A stretch of 24,289 nucleotides of DNA from Phaeoceros laevis (taxonomy: Eukaryota; Anthocerotophyta; Anthocerotopsida; Notothyladales), in the NCBI GenBank assembly GCA_049999765.1, contig JBNGIQ010007168.1, positions 1 to 24,289 of the forward strand. Reading direction: 5' to 3'. Under the pieces are notes generated by a model. The model was not told the origin of the DNA, did no database searches, and saw nothing but the letters and a program-made list of their open reading frames with translations. A program made the translations under genes and the position numbers. Positions 1-9,085 of this stretch are shown one piece after another (the first letter of the stretch is position 1; each line of letters starts with the position of its first letter).

Positions 1-373
1 AGTCTCCAGAGCAACTCCTTGGCTCACATTGCTGCTGCTCCCCTGTGATATTGTCCCCCTCTCATAGTTCTACCTTGTCTTTTTTTGCCCTCTTGCCTAC
101 CCAAGTTCTTTGCATACCCAAGCTTTGAACAGTTTCGCTCCCAATCTCAACTCCATAGCTACAGCCCTTCAGCTCCCACGCCAGCACTACCTACAACCTA
201 TAGGCCTTTTTAGCACACGCACAACAAGCCACAACTTACGGTTTTTTCAGCCTCCAGTTTTCCAGTATGCACCCTGCACATTTCTTTCGTTTCTTTCAAG
301 CTTTGTAGCTTACCCGTTTAGAGCTTCTAGCTTGCATCTTATCTGCTCACAGCCTTCACTGCCTAGCTCATGC
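1..373. other. Gene-free pyrimidine-rich flank
   Basis: No convincing gene is seen on either strand. The stretch is C/T-rich on the plus strand and lies outside the CACTA terminus at 374. It carries one copy of the CTCCTTGGCTC motif (15-25) that recurs across the window. A short plus-strand open frame here has no recognisable domain and looks like chance. Confidence 0.6.
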
Positions 374-1270
374 CACTACAAGGGATAAGGCGTTTTACAA
401 CGGGCCTTTACACCGCTATTCCTGAGGTTTCCAACGCGATCCCGATTTACAACGGAGTTGTAAAGTGTGTCGTACTTGACTCTAGTTTTCTCGTTGTAAC
501 GTCTGTCGCTATAAATCCGATGTAAATACAACCGTAAACCGGTTGTAACATAGGTGCACGGTAAGTGCTGTAACTGGCCGGAAAAGTAAATAGTTCGCCT
601 GAAAAAGAAGTTACCTGCCGGAAAAGGTAAAAGTTAAACGTAAAAAGTCAAAAGTACAAAGTAAATAGTAAAAAGTAAAACGGCGGCAGTAGTAAAAACA
701 ATTGTACAACCGTTTTACAACCCATGCTTTACTGCCACATTACAATGCCCTCCTTTACAACCACATTACAATGGCCTGAAACCCTAGATTGCACGCATCC
801 TTTTCAACCATATAACATGCCATTGTTTACAAGCGGATTACAATGCCATGTTTTACTACCACATTACAGGCCATGTTTTACATCGCAATTACGTTACGCA
901 AAACCCTAGAATGCCCCGATGCTTTACAACCACATTACAGTGCTATGAAACCCTAGAATGTCAGCGTTCTTTACAACGACATTGCAATGGCCTGAAGCCC
1001 TAGATTGCATGCATCCTTTACAACCATATAACATGCCAATGTTTATAAGCGTATTACAGTGCGCAGGTTTTACTACCACAATACGAGGCCATGCTTTACA
1101 ACGCAATTACATTGCTATGAAACCCTAGAACGCGTGCATGCTTTACAACCACATTACAATGGAATGATTCATGCCGCATGAAACCCTAAAATGCCCGTAT
1201 GCATTACCACAAAATTACAATTACTACAAAACCTGTAATATTGAAATGGGCTAGAATTACAGCCCGTTTA
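374..1270. promoter_or_regulatory. CACTA subterminal region: TTTACAAC / GTTGTAAA motif array
   Basis: TTTACAAC occurs on the plus strand at about 394, 446, 714, 754, 923, 970, 1017, 1095 and 1142. The copy at 446-453 is followed by its perfect inverse GTTGTAAA at 457-464, forming an 8-bp palindrome with a 3-bp spacer. Further GTTGTAA copies lie near 490-550. Such subterminal repeats are where TNPA-like proteins bind in En/Spm. That these motifs are binding sites here is inference. No gene lies in this stretch; 600-700 is A-rich. Confidence 0.62.
728..1158. repeat. ~216-bp imperfect tandem duplication with AAACCCTAG boxes
   Basis: Two adjacent diverged copies are visible with an offset of 216 bp: CCCTAGATTGC at 782 recurs at 998, each followed by a near-identical stretch ending in ACCATATAACATGCC. 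AAACCCTA-type boxes lie at about 779, 901, 948, 995 (variant AAGCCCTAG), 1120 and 1181. AAACCCTAA resembles the plant telo-box and telomere unit, but here most copies read AAACCCTAG and they are spaced rather than in tandem. Confidence 0.72.
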
Positions 1271-2261
1271 CGACCCGCTTAACCAGGGACGGTTTTTTGG
1301 TGAATTCCCGGCTGCTCTTTTGGCGATTTCCGGGCCGCTGTAACGTATATGACATTTTTGTCACTCCGAATCCGATGCGCTGGAGTTCTCATCACCGGCA
1401 CCATGAATTTCCTCACCTTTCGCTCAGAACCGTCACATGTGCCGTCCGAATCAACTTCACATGTTGGGACATGCATGGAGGCGGTGGCCACATCCTCCAG
1501 GGCGGCAATCGCAGCCTTTTGGGCAGCAGTTAGACGCTGCCCATCAAAGAATCGGGTGCCCCTCAGCAATGGTGGAATTGCCAAGTCGAAATTGAGTAAC
1601 CTGCTGTAGCGTTGGTACTCGACCTCCTCAGCAGTCGTCCTCTTCTTTTGATTGAGGACAGCTCACCGTTCGTAGGTGAGCTTGGCCCTCGCAGCCCTCG
1701 CAGCCTTCTCGGAGTCTTCCACCTTCACTTTCTTCGCTAGCTTCAAGCTCTTCACTATCTGCTCTCTCTTCACTCTCTTCACCTCAGCACCTGCGAATGA
1801 CATTGACATCAGTAGTAGTAGTAGAGGGAAAAGACATAAACCATCACATTACATCAAAAGACATAAACCAGCACATTACAAGGTGCGACCGAAAAATGGA
1901 TCACAAGTCCATGTACCATGTGTAGGTGGAGCCTCATCATTTTGAGGAGGCTGTCCCCTGGTAGGAGGAGCCTCCTCACGCATGTCTGCAGGCTGTCTAC
2001 TGGCAGGAGAGGCCCCATCATGGCCACCCACGGGTGGGGTATATAGACCCGCATCGTCTAGTGCTGCTGCAAAACATGCAAACGTGTTTGTTGAATGAGA
2101 CCCCCACCACATTACAAAAACATAAAAAACCAATAACAAATTTCTCACATATTCTGGCGGCCAGTTCACGCATCCAAGTGCCATCGTCCACAACAGTCCC
2201 GGCCGCCAAGCCTAGTATGATTTTTTCTGCAACCAGCACGACATGTTCAGAATCAACAGAT

Positions 2262-2321
2262 GTGGCATGCACATTCCAGGTCACCACATTTTGCATACAT
2301 GTCCACCAGGCAGTTGCCCAC
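2262..2321 (-). pseudogene. PPR gene shard (MYAKCG motif)
   Basis: The minus strand encodes GNCLVDMYAKCGDLECACH, which matches the PLS-class PPR signature (x-LVDMYAKCG-x-L). It is open for only about 20 codons and then hits a stop; the usual continuation (VFDxMPxRDVVSW) is absent. It lies in the second intron of the TNPA-like gene, directly beside the minisatellite. It is a captured or ancient fragment, not a gene. Confidence 0.7.
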
Positions 2322-2337
2322 CAGCCAGGCAGGCAGC

Positions 2338-2680
2338 CAAGGAGGCTGCTGGCTGCCACCGAGTGCCAAGGAGGCTGGCTGGCTACCCCCGAGTGCCAAG
2401 GAGGCTGGCTGGCTGCCCCCGAGTGTCAAGGAGGCTGGCCAAGGAGGCTGGCTGGCTGCCCCCGAGGGCCAAGGAGGCTGGCTGGCTGGCTGCCATGGAG
2501 CCTGGCTGGCTGGCTGGCTGCCCCCGAGGGCCAAAGAGGCTGGCTGGCTGGCTGCCAATGAGGCTGGCTGGCTGCCCCCGAGGGCCAAGGAGGCTGGCTG
2601 CCTAGCTGCCAAGGAGGCTGGCTGCCTGGCTGGCTGCCAAGCTGCCAAGGAGGCTGGCTGGCTGGCTTGCTGGTTGGACA
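2338..2680. repeat. GC-rich minisatellite, ~30-bp unit plus GGCT slippage
   Basis: Tandem variants of a unit of about 30 bp occur here. The unit reads AAGGAGGCTGGCTGGCTG followed by CCCCCGAGGGCC, with variable numbers of GGCT steps and some shortened units. It lies inside intron 2 of the TNPA-like gene, downstream of the GTAAGT donor at about 2792. It yields long open frames on several strands (repeats such as SQPASLALGG), which follow from unit length and are not evidence of coding. The core CCGAGGGCCAAGGAGG is the same motif family seen near 5100-5700 and 17734-18218. Confidence 0.9.
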
Positions 2681-4132
2681 TGGCTGGCTAAACAAACATG
2701 ACTCAACAAACATGCCTGCAAAACATGAGTGAAACATGACTGCAAAACACGTTTGAATCATGACTGCAAAACATGAGTGAAACATCACTTACCATCGGCC
2801 TCGCCCTGTGTATAATTAGCAAAAAGAAGATCTTTCATTAGCCCATGTGCAGTTTTCTTTGGTTCAGCAGCTGCAAGGGCAGCTTCCACCTTCGTCATGG
2901 GAGGTGTTATGTTATTGGCCTCCCAATAGGCAGAGCTAGCTTCTGCATTGTCGTCCCCCCTTTTTCTTCCTGCAAAACTCATACCCTGGCTCAGTTGGTC
3001 CCCGCACATACACATCCATAAATTTGTCCTTAAACCCTGCCCTCCCGTCAGCCCCCAGGCAGTTTGGGGGTTCAGCACTAGGATCCTCCTTCCTGGCATC
3101 CGCAAGCTTTTGCTGTTGGCTTTTAGGGATCTCCCCTGAAAGCTTCTTCCTTTCCACATCCACTATCTCCCGCCACTCTTTCTCCTTCACCCACTTCGGC
3201 ATGTACGACGCAGGGCTCCCCTTGACATAGCGTTTACCCTCGCGGGCAGTATTGTTCTTCCAATCTCGCAAAATGTTGTTGATGAATTGATCTACCGCGT
3301 GCTCCATCTTCCAATTCCCTTTCACTTGGCGCTCCACATGTTGTTTGAAGCACTCTTGCTTTGTCTTTGTAAGATTATAGAAATCACCTGTTAGTGGTGT
3401 CAGTACTGATGGGCACCTTCTCTGAAGATTATTTGCAACCTCTCTATGCTCTTGCGGTTTATGATCCATCCTGCACAGCCACACAAACACCACGTTAGGC
3501 AATAGCACATAAGCACATTAGGAATGAACCAACTCCAGCAAGAGCAGCATGTCTCTAATCCACCAAAATAGGGATCAATGTCTTCGTCCGCGACAGTCCA
3601 GGTATCCCTGGCCTTGAAGGCACGCCGCCGCCTCCTCCTCACAGCAGGCTGTCCATCTCTTGTGTTGGTGGCTGCTGCCTCGGGGTTGAGATCACCCTCG
3701 GGTGGTGGCGCCCTCACACGGTTCTTGTCCAGCCGCTGGTACTCCTCTTCGACATCCTCCCGACTGCAGTTGAACATGCGCATGACCTCCTCGGTATGAT
3801 CCTGCTCCTCCAAGTTTTTGACATGCGCACTCTCGTTTGCAGGGTCTGTAGATGAGGGCGTGGGCTCTCCCCGCTGCTCCTCACCTCCACCCTCCCTGCC
3901 AACAGACGGAGTTCTGTCCCTGGACTTGGGACCAGCCTCGCTTTCCGCCTCCCCATTCGCTGCCTGCCTCCCTTTCTTTGGTGCCGGGCTTTTCTTCCGC
4001 CCAGAGCTGCTTTTCTTCCCTCCGCCAGCCATGATGGCCCATGCTTGCAAAATCAAGCCATTACCACAGCAATGGTGAGCTGGGACCTTGCATTTGAGAG
4101 TGTGCACGCCAAAAACAAGGGCAGACGACAGC

Positions 4133-4783
4133 AAACGGACGCGGTGACTTCTACTTTCTCACAGCCTCTGGTAAACCTCGGAATCAGGCGTCACCCCTAA
4201 ACAACCTCCCTAACAGAACACGGGCACTTAGGGAGGATGACCGGCCAGTACCTCCTGCAATGCCGAGTCTCAAGCTGCTGCTCGCAGCACTTCGGAAGCC
4301 CGGCCGGTAGCTCCTGCGACGCCGAACTACTCGCACACGATGCTCGCCACTCGCACTCGCTTGCGCAATAGTCCAGGGCAGCTCGCAAAACTCCACACCT
4401 TCCCGCGCGGCGATCGACTGCACAGCACCGTGAGTTAGGGGCGGGATTATGCCCACTTGAGGTTCATGTTTCGTGATGCAGCACATGTCTTCGTGGTCTG
4501 CTCACTGTCGCAACGGGCACGCAGTTGCGCAACAGCTCCAGAATGGCATGCACTAGTTCAAGCCAACGACATGCCGCTTTCACAGCGACCTGCATTGTAA
4601 GCTTCCCCTTTTGCGCAGTAAACACCACGATCGGTTTCGATGTACCACTTTGGTATTCAAATAAGGTTCTTTATACTTCACATCCCAGGCCTTTCCAGCC
4701 GCTCCCTCTGATGTTGGGCGTTCGCACGGGTACGCTTCTCCTGCATGGCCCTCTGTCCATTTTCGTCGAACTGAAAATCGTCC
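4133..4783. other. Gene-free region upstream of the TNPA-like gene
   Basis: No domain-bearing frame is recognised. This may be promoter or 5' UTR of the TNPA-like gene and possibly rearranged CACTA sequence. It contains an imperfect ~28-bp direct repeat starting CCGGCC at 4241 and again at 4300 (offset about 59 bp). TTTACAAC motifs, which would be expected near a CACTA 5' end, are not seen. Confidence 0.5.
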
Positions 4784-5610
4784 AAAATTGAGGTCTTTGA
4801 GGCGTACCGCTTCAAATTGCTTAGCCGCTTAGCCTTTCTCACCCCTTGTCAAATTTCACCTGGCAGAACATTCCACAAATGACAATGTTGATCGATGCAT
4901 CGTATTGAAGCCATAAAAAGCAGACAACATCAATTAAACACCACAGCCACTAAGATGTTCCACATATAGGGTGAAGGGAACTTAATGGAAGGGAACTAAA
5001 TGAGCGAAGTGGCTACCAGATAGATAACAAAAATTGTTCCAGCCAAGTTCTTATATAGTGCAATATTACATCCTTGACCCTTGGCATTTCTCAAGTCAGC
5101 TGAGCTTCACTCCTTGGCCCTCGGTCTCACACTCTAAGTTCCAGCTCCTTGGCCCTTGGCTTCACAGTTGTTTCAGTCCTACATGCTGCTCCTTGGCCCT
5201 TGGCTGGAAACCTGTTTTGCAGTCCTACATTCTGCTCCTTGGCCTCCCAACCTGAATTCCAGTTCCGTGTCCCTTGTCCTTACAGCTGATTTACAGTCCG
5301 TTTTCCAGTTCCTTGGCCCTTGCAATTGGTCACATACTCGGGTCTCAAGCAAAATTGAGGTCTTTGAGGAGTACCTCTTGAAATTTAGCATTTCTCGCCC
5401 CTGCTCATATTTCACATGGCAGAACATTCCAGAAATGACAATGTTGATCAATGCATCGTATTCAAGCCATAAAAAGAAGACAACATCAATTAAACATCAC
5501 AGCCACTAAGACGTTCCACAAATAGGAGGAAGGGAACTAAATGGGCGAAGTGGCTGCCAGACAGATAACAAAATTTGTGAAAGCCAAGTTCTCATATATA
5601 GAATAATAGT
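4784..5610. repeat. ~270-bp direct duplication (4784-5070 and 5351-5610)
   Basis: AAAATTGAGGTCTTTGAGG at 4784 recurs at 5351. Similarity continues through TGACAATGTTGATC, GACAACATCAATTAAACA, and AGCCAAGTTC (5041 versus 5582), where the offset has fallen from 567 to 541 through small indels. I estimate by eye somewhat under 90% identity. Each copy is followed by the CCTTGGCCCTTGG-type motif, and a flanking pair (GTCCGTTTTCCA at 5297 and 5609) extends the duplicated structure. No coding potential is recognised. Confidence 0.85.
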
Positions 5611-5700
5611 CCGTTTTCCAATTCCTTGGCCCTTGGACATGGTCACATGCTTGGGTCTCAAGCTCCTTGCCCCTCGGTCGCACAAACTTGGTTTTCAGCT
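5080..5700 (-). repeat. Cluster of CTCCTTGGCCCTTGG motifs
   Basis: Between about 5080 and 5330, and again at about 5620-5680, the plus strand repeatedly reads variants of CTCCTTGGCCCTTGG or CTCCTTGGCCCTCGG, separated by unrelated 30-60 bp. The reverse complement is the CCAAGGGCCAAGGAG form found near 17734-18218 and inside the minisatellite at 2338-2680. Function is unknown. Confidence 0.7.
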
Positions 5701-5730
5701 CCCATGCCACTTGGTGTCCAACGGACAGCA

Positions 5731-5818
5731 CCTCTAGTCCATTTTCAGCATATCCAGTGATCAGTGCACTCCAGGTCACCATCCCTTTGTCGGGCAGCTT
5801 GTCAAAAATGGTGCGAGC
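5731..5818 (-). pseudogene. PPR fragment, 3' half (interrupted by copia)
   Basis: Read on the minus strand, the frame encodes RTIFDKLPDKGMVTWSALIT and then GYAENGLE, a clear PPR motif of the plant PLS class (VFDxMPxRDVVSWNAMIxGYxxNG). Such proteins are typically organelle-targeted RNA-binding factors. The 5' half lies across the copia element at 12724-12764; joining at the duplicated CGAGC restores one frame. Downstream, the frame runs into the CCTTGGCCC-type repeat and has no further PPR motif, so the host locus was probably already a fragment. Confidence 0.85.
5814..5818. other. Left target-site duplication of copia (CGAGC)
   Basis: CGAGC abuts the LTR here and recurs at 12724-12728 directly beyond the other LTR. 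The 5-bp length is standard for copia integration. The PPR frame across the two copies supports the boundary independently. Confidence 0.92.
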
Positions 5819-6333
5819 TATAGACAAGGATCGAGGAGGAGGCGAGATCAAGCAAGAATGTAGAGAATAGAAGAGAGTATCTTTACTTAGGCTGTGTGGC
5901 CTTTTATAGGACTGAAACGGTTGTGTCCTGTGAATGTGAAGGGCACGGCGGTTAGGTTTGGGTCGCCGACCCTTGTGTGTGTCGATATGAATCAGGCTAT
6001 TCATATCTAAGTAATTATTTAATATGAATGCTGGATATATAATGAATATATAGTTTGTTAGAAATCAAGCTCTAGTAAGCTGGTGTTATAGAGTTAGTTA
6101 ACTCTATTTATAGTTATGCTAGCTGTTAGAGTGTTGATAAAATTAGTTAGAGTCCACCGAGATGTTGTTGTGAAGTCTCGATACTTCTTTTCTCGGTGCG
6201 ACTGGCAGGAAAGACTATATGAGGAGCTAGGGCTCGGGGAAGCCCGGAACCCCCACTACATAAAGAGCTAGGGCTCGGGGAAGCTAGCACCCCGTTATTT
6301 TCACATAGTTAACTATTATCTATTCTACCATTA
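5819..6333 (-). repeat. Copia 3' LTR, interrupted by a solo LTR
   Basis: 5819-6055 plus 6311-6333 equals 260 bp and aligns along its length with 12464-12723. The termini are TA...TA (minus-strand start TAATGG, end TCTATA). A TATA box reading CTATAAAAGG on the minus strand lies at 5900-5909. Confidence 0.95.
6056..6305. mobile_element. 250-bp solo LTR (TG...CA) nested in the copia LTR
   Basis: The insert begins TGTTAGAAATC and ends ATTTTCACA. It is flanked by TAGTT at 6051-6055 and 6306-6310, a 5-bp target duplication. The uninterrupted copia LTR at 12696-12700 has a single TAGTT at the same place, so the empty site is visible in the same window. No internal gag or pol is present. It contains GAGCTAGGGCTCGGGGAAGC twice (6224 and 6265, offset 41 bp) and a palindrome ATAGAGTTA/TAACTCTAT near 6089-6108. 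Orientation is undecided. A SMART/TRIM-like mini-element is an alternative reading. Confidence 0.9.
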
Positions 6334-6342
6334 CTCCCAATT
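6334..6342 (-). other. Polypurine tract of copia
   Basis: The minus strand reads AATTGGGAG immediately before the 3' LTR start TAATGG. It is short but in the position expected for the plus-strand primer. Confidence 0.65.
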
Positions 6343-6988
6343 AGCCAGCATTCCGGTTAGGGTTAGTAACCACAGTTAGCAAAAGTCGTATGGTTAGGTC
6401 TTGGACAGGTTTTTTTTTTCCATCGAAAAAACCTAAGTACCCGGCTTACTTCCGGCCTTGAACTTTTTCCTGCATCATTCGTTAGGTCACGGCTTCGTGG
6501 CGGTAACTTTTCCTCAGTCGATGGCAGAGCTGGCGGCAGTAATCCTGGCTGGGGCAATGGTGCTGTGTGCCTGGATCCTGCGCCGGCATCGGCCATGTGC
6601 TGTATGCAAGAAAGCTGCCAAGTTTTACACTGTCGAGGAAGAATTGGAGTTGGCGCACTCAAGATGGCGGCTTGCGTAGGGTTTTCCCCGTCTTGCGCCT
6701 GGTGCTCCGTTCTGCTGCCTTCCCAATTGCTTCGACAGGTTCATGTATGCTGGCTATGACTTCACCGATGATGGGCGGCAAATCATTCGCTATGGTACGC
6801 CCCCTTGTACTTGTTTTCTTCAATTCCTCCCACTGCAGCTTAAGTTGACAGAGTTTTCTGACTGCATGTCTCTGTTGTGGAGAGCCTTGGTGGTGCTGCA
6901 CGACTGAGATGCCATCCAGAAGGTTCCGTCCTTCGTGAAGTGCTGCATGGTTAGAACAGAGTGCTAGCTAGGTGAAATGTACTGGTAA
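6343..6988 (-). other. Copia 3' untranslated region
   Basis: About 650 bp lie between the RNase H stop (6989) and the polypurine tract. Short open frames occur on both strands but show no recognisable domain. I treat this as the 3' UTR. Confidence 0.65.
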
Positions 6989-7636
6989 TCAGGGCTCCGG
7001 GTCCTTTACTAACCCCATCGCAGCTGCGAATTTCTCATGCTTCTCTCTGGAAAGTGCTTTTGTGAGCAGATCTGCAATGTTGTCATGTGTGGACATGAAC
7101 TGTAGGTGTGCATGCCCTTCGCTAACCACTTGCCTTATAAAGTGGTGCTTAATCTCTATGTGCTTGGTTCTGGCGTGCATGACAGGATTCCCGGCAAGCG
7201 CTATGGCTGACTGGTTGTCGCTCAGAAGGAGCATTGGTGCTGTTTGACCTTCACCAAGAGATGCCAGTAGCTCTCTGCCATGGATGATGTCCTGTGCTGC
7301 TGTCGTTGCTGAGATGTATTCTGCCTCAGTGGAGGATAGTGCCACCACTGGTTGTTTCTTACTATGCCATGATATGATGGTTGCTTGTGTTGCATCTTGT
7401 CCTACCATTAAACAGTGTGCAGATATAGAGCGGCGGCTGTCGGAATCAGCTGCCCAATCAGCATCACAGTAACAAGTCAGCAGCAAGTTACTTGGTCGTT
7501 GTTTATACAAAAGTCCAAGCTTGGGTGTGTTACCAAGGTAACGAATGCATCTTTGAACTGCCAGCCAATGTGCTGGATCATAATTTGACAAGAATTGCGA
7601 GGTCAAACCCACAGCATGTGAAAGCTCAGGGCGTGT
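6989..7636 (-). pseudogene. Copia RNase H domain
   Basis: This is the C-terminal part of pol. Motifs in order: RPELSHAVGLTSQF, HWLAVQRCIRYL, CDADWA (catalytic Asp), SSTEAEYIS (catalytic Glu), LLSDNQSAIALA (catalytic Asp), HARTKHIEIKHHF, and ADLLTKAL shortly before the stop at 6989. The degradation active site appears intact. It is separated from the RT by an in-frame TAG at 7637-7639, the only break at this junction. RNase H removes the RNA template during reverse transcription. Confidence 0.95.
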
Positions 7637-8469
7637 CTAGTTGCGGAAATAAGTAAGAACTCCCACTGCAGGCCTGTACGGAGTCTTCTCCATTTGCATG
7701 CGTTCCTTCTCATTTTGTGGGCATTGCTCCAGTGTAAGTTTCTCACCCGTTGCCATTGGTGTTGAAGCTAGTGTGGCATTTTTCATTCTGAAGCGTGCAA
7801 GGACTTGTGCAACAAACTGTGCCTGATGGATAAAGATGGTGTGCTTACCCAGGTTTTGACGAATCTGGATGCCTAAAAACCAAGTGAGCTGTCCTAAATC
7901 CGTCATAGAGAACTCTGAGGTGAGTTTACTTTGTTCATCTGTGATGGGTTACTGGATATGATAACAGCATCATCGACGTAAAGTGCAAGGTAAGCAACCC
8001 CATTTTTATCATGCAACTTATAGACATTAGAATCTGTGGTGCTTTGTACGAACCCACACTTCTTTAGATAGGTATCTATTCTCTTGTACCACTCACGTGG
8101 TGACTGTTTTAGCCCGTGAAGGGTTTTGACAAGCCTACATACCTTGTTTGGATGCTTTGGGTCAATGTACCCCTCAGGTTGACGCATGTAAATTGTCTCT
8201 TCCATGTCTCCATTGAGGAAGGCGGTCTTCACATCCATGCATTGCAGCAAATAGTCATGCTGTGCTGCAATGGCCAGTAGGGTGCGAATGGATGTAGCTC
8301 GGACCACTGGAGAGAATGTTTCTGAGTAGTCAAGCCCTTCGACCTGGCTGTAGCCTCGAGCGACCAACCTGGCCTTATATCTTGCTATGGTCCCGTCGGC
8401 TGCCTTCTTGAGCTTGAACACCCACTTACACGTCACTGCTTTCCTTCCAGGCGGTAAATCCTCCAGCAC
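7637..8469 (-). pseudogene. Copia reverse transcriptase
   Basis: This is the RVT_2-type reverse transcriptase. It begins at LPPGRKAVTCKWVFKLK, then has ARYKARLVARGYSQ, MDVKTAFLNGDMEE (first catalytic Asp), LVKTLHGLKQSPREWY, and LALYVDDAVII (YVDD catalytic box intact). After VIISSNPSQMNK the frame shifts near 7925-7935; the next frame resumes at TSEFSMTDLGQLTWFLGIQI and runs to YFRN followed by TAG at 7637-7639. The lost residues at the shift suggest a small deletion. It copies element RNA into cDNA inside virus-like particles. Confidence 0.96.
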
Positions 8470-8483
8470 CCACGTCTTGTTAT

Positions 8484-9055
8484 CTATTCGGATTCAATTG
8501 CTTCTTGCCATTTTTCTTTCTCTGGTGAGTTTATGGCTTCCTGATATGACTGGGGCTCGCCCATGTCAATCGGCATGTCCTCTTGTACAAGGAAGCTTTG
8601 ATAGGAGAGCGGAGGTGTGTTCCACTCGTATGGTGACGTAGTGCGATGCCTGGAACTGCATCGAGGAGCTTCCTCTCGCTCAGGTGCTACCTCTTCCTGC
8701 TGTATAGTGGCTTCTGAGGGTGATACATCGTCTGACGCTTCATTGGAGTTTTCATTCATGTCTTCGGCTTCATCTTCTGGGAAGTCAGAAGACTCTTTGT
8801 CACTGTCACTATCAGGCTGTGGAGCAGTGGGTGTCACGGCTGAGAGCAGGAAGTACTTTGAGATGTGATTGTGAAATCTCCTTCATCACTTATGTCTTCA
8901 ACACTTTCAGGAGGGGCATCTAATCTCGACTGACTTATTGCAGGGGTAAGTAGCAGTTTTTCATTGAATACTACACTACGTGCATTGACTATAGTTCTAG
9001 TTTGTGGATCTAGAAGTTTATAGCCTTTAATCCCTTCAGTATACCCTACAAACAC
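8484..9055 (-). pseudogene. Copia integrase tail and integrase-RT linker
   Basis: The first frame (KYVFVGYTEGIKGYKLLDPQ, then RTIVNARSVVF) is the conserved C-terminal end of copia integrase. It continues from the upstream frame after an in-frame TGA at 9086-9088. A frame change near 8838-8845 leads into an acidic Ser/Glu/Asp-rich linker (DSDSDKESSDFPEDEAED) and then the pre-RT segment SYQEAINSPEKEKWQEAIES. A small deletion with a frame change near 8470-8486 separates it from the RT start. Confidence 0.9.
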
Positions 9056-9085
9056 ATACTTGTTAGCTTTGTAATCTAACTTGAC

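Larger units (their letters stand above)
1279..4032 (-). pseudogene. TNPA-like CACTA accessory protein gene, four exons, two lesions
   Basis: This is a spliced minus-strand gene modelled from reading frame and splice signals. Exon 1 starts at ATG 4032 (MAGGGKKSSSGRKK, a basic NLS-like start) and runs to about 3530. Exon 2 is about 3470-2793 and ends at a GTAAGT donor. Exon 3 is about 2066-1917, entered by a TTTTGCAG acceptor. Exon 4 is about 1790-1279 and ends in TAA. Junction phases match across introns 2 and 3. Exon 1 has a Lys/Arg cluster (VRRRRRRAFKARD). Exon 2 contains a stretch (WVKEKEWREIVDVERKK, then GRAGFKDKFM) that resembles, weakly, the plant Ptta/En/Spm Transposase_24 family. Lesions: a one-base frame change in the A/G homopolymer at about 2955-2965, and an in-frame TGA at 1663-1665. 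In En/Spm, TNPA binds subterminal repeats and assists the TNP2 transposase. The 59-bp first intron is the least certain part; intron 3 has a second possible donor at the GTCGCA near 1889. Confidence 0.6.
374..4130 (-). mobile_element. CACTA (En/Spm-like) DNA transposon, 3' part; right end not found
   Basis: The left terminus reads CACTACAAGGGATAAGG from 374, matching the CACTACAAG-type ends of plant CACTA elements. Inward of it lies a subterminal region with many short motifs in both orientations, another CACTA hallmark, and then a minus-strand spliced gene whose product resembles the TNPA-type accessory protein. No TNP2-type transposase is visible. No inverted partner ending in CTTGTAGTG with matching subterminal motifs is found to the right, so the element is 5'-truncated, rearranged, or non-autonomous. 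The right boundary given is only the upstream edge of the recognisable gene. The 3 bp left of the terminus are TGC; without the other end no target duplication can be confirmed. Confidence 0.72.

Noticed and set aside
1120-1190. Interstitial telomere tract
   Set aside because: The AAACCCTA boxes are spaced, mostly end in G, and are part of a longer repeated unit; no tandem TTTAGGG run exists.
2253-2691. Long open frames on both strands across the minisatellite
   Set aside because: They follow from a roughly 30-bp unit without stops (repeats like SQPASLALGG and its shadows) and lie in a predicted intron. Only the PPR shard at one edge has meaning.
3400-4134. Reading through after GGLET (CCSCWSWFIPNVLMCYCLTW and beyond) as one long exon
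   Set aside because: The Cys-rich extension has intron-like sequence and ends at a strong acceptor (GTGTGGCTGTGCAG). Splicing near 3530/3470 gives the better-supported protein.
5537-6004. A 155-codon minus-strand frame as a single gene
   Set aside because: It is a composite of LTR end, PPR fragment and interspersed repeat that happen to share a frame.
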